Source of the DNA: Gammaproteobacteria bacterium
GTDB taxonomy: Bacteria; Pseudomonadota; Gammaproteobacteria; Steroidobacterales; GCA-2729495
Length of the DNA: 8,640 nucleotides
Assembly (NCBI GenBank): GCA_023383735.1
Contig: JAHDYN010000016.1
Coordinates: 4,154 to 12,793 of the forward strand
Reading direction: 5' to 3'
The position numbers were made by a program, and so were the translations under genes. The first letter of the stretch is position 1, and every line of letters begins with the position of its first letter. The notes beneath the pieces were generated by a model. It saw only the letters and a program-made list of their open reading frames with translations. It was not told the origin of the DNA and did not search any database. Of the stretch, positions 7,033-8,640 are shown in pieces.

Positions 7033-7464
7033 TCAGATGAACTCCAGCAGCTCGATGATGTTGCCGTCGGGGTCGCGGCCGTAGCAGACGAAGCCGCCGT
7101 CCTGTGCCTGTGGCGGGGCGTGAAAGCGCATGCCGGCCGCCCGCAGCCGCTGGTATTCATGCTGGCAGTCCTTGACTGCCAGGCAGATGTGCGTGATGCC
7201 GTGGTCGCAGGCGGGCCGGGCGGGATCGGCGGGGCGCGGTGTCGGTGAACTGAACTCGAAGATCTCCAGGAAGCTGTCGCCGAGCTTCAGCAGCACCGCG
7301 CGGGCGGCGGAGTCCTTCAGCCCGGTGAGCGCATCGGCGGCGGCGATGCCGGCCGGCCAGCCGAACTCGCGCACCGTTTCGCAACCGAGCAGCCCCTTGT
7401 AGAAGCGCAGGGCACGCTCCAGGTCGGGGGTGGAAATCGCGGCGTGGTGGAAGCCTAGCAGCAT
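7033..7464 (-). CDS. VOC-superfamily (glyoxalase/dioxygenase fold) protein
   Basis: 143 residues, a single VOC module of two beta-alpha-beta-beta-beta repeats, cytoplasmic. The first half opens with LLGFHHAAISTPDLERALRFYKGLLG and ends with FLEIFEF. The second opens with GITHICLAVKD and ends with YGRDPDGNIIELLEF. The four positions that bind the divalent metal in this family are all present: His7, Glu67, His92 and Glu138. It should thus be a functional metalloenzyme such as a lactoylglutathione lyase, epimerase or other glyoxalase-like enzyme. The reaction is not decided by these residues, and the central FSSPTPRPADPARP loop does not identify a subfamily. AAGGAG lies 8 nt before ATG 7464. A 203-bp gap separates it from the HAD gene on the same strand, and it is divergent from lemA, so it may be transcribed alone. 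Confidence 0.93.
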   Translation of the reverse strand: MLLGFHHAAISTPDLERALRFYKGLLGCETVREFGWPAGIAAADALTGLKDSAARAVLLKLGDSFLEIFEFSSPTPRPADPARPACDHGITHICLAVKDCQHEYQRLRAAGMRFHAPPQAQDGGFVCYGRDPDGNIIELLEFI

Positions 7465-7504
7465 GGGCGGCTCTCCTTCAGGCAGTTCCGGGCTGAGGCA
7501 AGCA

Positions 7505-7510
7505 TATAAT
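7505..7510 (+). promoter_or_regulatory. Perfect TATAAT -10 hexamer, candidate lemA promoter
   Basis: TATAAT lies 45 nt before the lemA start in the 91-bp divergent gap (7465-7555). No good -35 hexamer or extended -10 TG is present at 15-18 nt upstream, so an activator may be needed or the match may be chance. The same AT-rich patch read on the minus strand (ATTATATG) could help melt DNA for the VOC gene. Confidence 0.45.
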
Positions 7511-7555
7511 CATTCCGCGCCCCGGTTTCACTGACCTCGCGAAGGAGTAGACATC

Positions 7556-8155
7556 ATGAAGAGAGTGCTGCTTGCGCTTGCGGCTTCACTGAGCGTGCTG
7601 CTGTTGTCCGGTTGCGGCTACAACGCGATCCAGAGCGGTGACGAGGGCGTCAAGGCGGCATGGGCCGAGGTGCTGAACCAGTACCAGCGGCGCGCCGACC
7701 TGATCCCGAACCTGGTGCGTACCGTGCAGGGCTTTGCACAGCAGGAGCGCGAGGTTCTGATCCAGGTGACCGAAGCGCGTTCGCGCGTGGGGGCGATACA
7801 GGCCACGCCGGAAACGCTCGACGACCCGCAGGCTTTCGCGAATTTCCAGGCTGCGCAGGGCGAGCTGAGCAGCGCGCTGTCGCGGCTGCTGGTGGTGGTG
7901 GAGCGCTACCCGGAACTGAAGTCAGACCAGAATTTCCGCGACCTGCAGGCGCAACTGGAGGGCACGGAAAACCGCATCACGGTGGCCCGCAACCGCTTCA
8001 TCGAGGCGACCCGCGAGTACAACACGCTGGTCCGTTCCTTCCCCAGCAACCTGACCGCGATGCTGTTCGGTCACAAGGTCAAGCCGAGCTTCGCGGTGGC
8101 CAACGAGGCGGAGATCAGCAAGCCGCCTGAAGTCGATTTTGGCAATCCGGACTGA
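7556..8155 (+). CDS. LemA-family lipoprotein
   Basis: 199 residues. The N-terminus is a lipoprotein signal peptide with lipobox LLSGC, so Cys20 would be lipidated; Gly at +2 would not retain it in the inner membrane under the E. coli Lol rule. The mature part opens with the LemA signature GYNAIQSGDEGVKAAWAEVLNQYQ, then RRADLIPNLVRTVQGFAQQE, and continues as a long helical bundle with YPELKSDQNFRDLQAQLEGTENRI and RNRFIEATREYNTLVRSFP, all hallmarks of the family. Many LemA proteins have a plain N-terminal membrane helix; this one is a lipoprotein form. Start: ATG 7556 has AAGGAG 8 nt upstream. The TPM-domain gene follows after 22 nt, a pairing common in bacteria. LemA function is poorly defined: an envelope-associated role is suggested, and the name comes from a Listeria antigen. 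Confidence 0.95.
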   Translation: MKRVLLALAASLSVLLLSGCGYNAIQSGDEGVKAAWAEVLNQYQRRADLIPNLVRTVQGFAQQEREVLIQVTEARSRVGAIQATPETLDDPQAFANFQAAQGELSSALSRLLVVVERYPELKSDQNFRDLQAQLEGTENRITVARNRFIEATREYNTLVRSFPSNLTAMLFGHKVKPSFAVANEAEISKPPEVDFGNPD

Positions 8156-8177
8156 TGCCTCGCCGGCCGTGATCGCG

Positions 8178-8640
8178 ATGCACGGTCCCCTGCGAGCGGG
8201 CCTGCTGCTGGCGCTGCTGGTGGCGCAGGCTGCCGTCGCTGCGGTGTTGCCGGTGCCGGTCCTGAGCGGGCGTGTGGTTGACACCATCGGCCTGCTGTCC
8301 GTGCCACAGCGGTCTGCGCTTGAAGCGAATCTCGCCGGGCTCGAGGCCCGCAAGGGCAGCCAGATCGTGGTACTGCTCGTCGCGACCACGCAGCCGGAGG
8401 CCATCGAGCAGTACTCGCTGCGCGTCGTCGAAGCCTGGCAGCCGGGCCGCAAAGGCGTCGATGACGGCGTGCTGCTGCTGGTGGCCAGGGATGATCGCGA
8501 GATCCGCATCGAGGTCGGTTACGGGCTCGAAGGCGCGATTCCGGACGCCACGGCCAATCGCATCATCGACGAGTTCATCCTGCCGCGTTTTCGCGAGGGT
8601 GATTTTGCCGGCGGGATCGCCGCCGGCATTGACCGGCTGA
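8178..8640 (+). CDS. TPM-domain protein, YgcG-like (3' end cut by window edge)
   Basis: I translated this frame directly: 154 codons are open from ATG 8178 to the window edge. A signal peptide or anchor (residues 5-22, LRAGLLLALLVAQAAVAA) precedes a TPM (TLP18.3/Psb32/MOLO-1) domain. The domain shows LSGRVVDTIGLLS (29-41), GSQIVVLLVATTQPEAIEQY, then GVDDGVLLLVARDDREIRIE and VGYGLEGAIPDATANRIIDE, and the domain end FILPRFREGDFAGGIAAGID. These closely follow the YgcG family, which usually ends in a membrane helix and a Gly/Ser-rich tail; those would lie beyond the edge. GTG 8169 is an alternative in-frame start. Neither start has a clear ribosome site, which fits coupling to lemA (22-nt gap). 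Probably exported and membrane-anchored. TPM proteins have been linked to phosphatase activity and photosystem repair in plants, but the bacterial role is not settled. Confidence 0.92.
   Translation, partial: MHGPLRAGLLLALLVAQAAVAAVLPVPVLSGRVVDTIGLLSVPQRSALEANLAGLEARKGSQIVVLLVATTQPEAIEQYSLRVVEAWQPGRKGVDDGVLLLVARDDREIRIEVGYGLEGAIPDATANRIIDEFILPRFREGDFAGGIAAGIDRL

Noticed and set aside
8272..8640. 122-codon plus-strand open frame at the right edge
   Set aside because: It is a different frame of the same strand as the TPM-domain gene, whose frame shows clear family sequence; this one is rich in Ser, Arg and Pro and has no domain.

Overview
The window is about 8.6 kb of high-GC, gene-dense DNA with chromosomal-looking gene order. 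The codon third positions are strongly G/C, most starts have a clear Shine-Dalgarno (GGAGG-like) site, and the protein families match Gram-negative Proteobacteria. They include a tripartite RND pump, periplasmic enzymes with Sec signal peptides, a LemA lipoprotein and a TPM-domain protein. A gammaproteobacterium is my best guess, but the sequence alone does not fix the genus. I see no insertion sequence, CRISPR array, tRNA, rRNA, integrase or phage gene.

Layout. (1) Positions 1-3032, minus strand: a two-gene efflux operon with a membrane fusion protein (1905-3032) followed 11 nt later by an RND permease (1893 leftward, cut by the window edge at 631 codons). The pair resembles MexH/MexI-type pumps. 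(2) 3033-3187: a divergent intergenic region with a weak promoter for the pump and a perfect 13-bp palindrome over its -35 region. (3) 3188-4093, plus strand: a stand-alone radical SAM protein of unknown function, with a C-x4-C-x2-C cluster motif. (4) 4102-4133: a perfect 14-bp stem-loop between the convergent radical SAM and sulfatase genes. (5) 4140-6829, minus strand: an operon of a secreted HAD-family phosphatase-like protein and a secreted formylglycine-type sulfatase. (6) 6830-7032: its leader and candidate promoter. (7) 7033-7464, minus strand: a VOC/glyoxalase-family protein with all four metal ligands. (8) 7465-7555: a short divergent region with a perfect TATAAT hexamer. (9) 7556 to the right edge, plus strand: a LemA-family lipoprotein and a TPM-domain (YgcG-like) protein, the latter cut by the edge.

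How the genes fit together. The window holds four independent small units rather than one pathway. The pump exports unknown compounds from the cell or periplasm. The HAD and sulfatase proteins are both predicted to be exported and are probably co-translated, which suggests joint removal of phosphate and sulfate groups from an organic substrate outside the cytoplasm. LemA and TPM are a recurrent envelope-associated pair of poorly defined role. The radical SAM and VOC proteins are single genes with an assignable fold but no assignable substrate. I found no convincing new multi-gene system. The most worthwhile points are the HAD-sulfatase pairing, the uncharacterised radical SAM protein and the operator-like palindromes.
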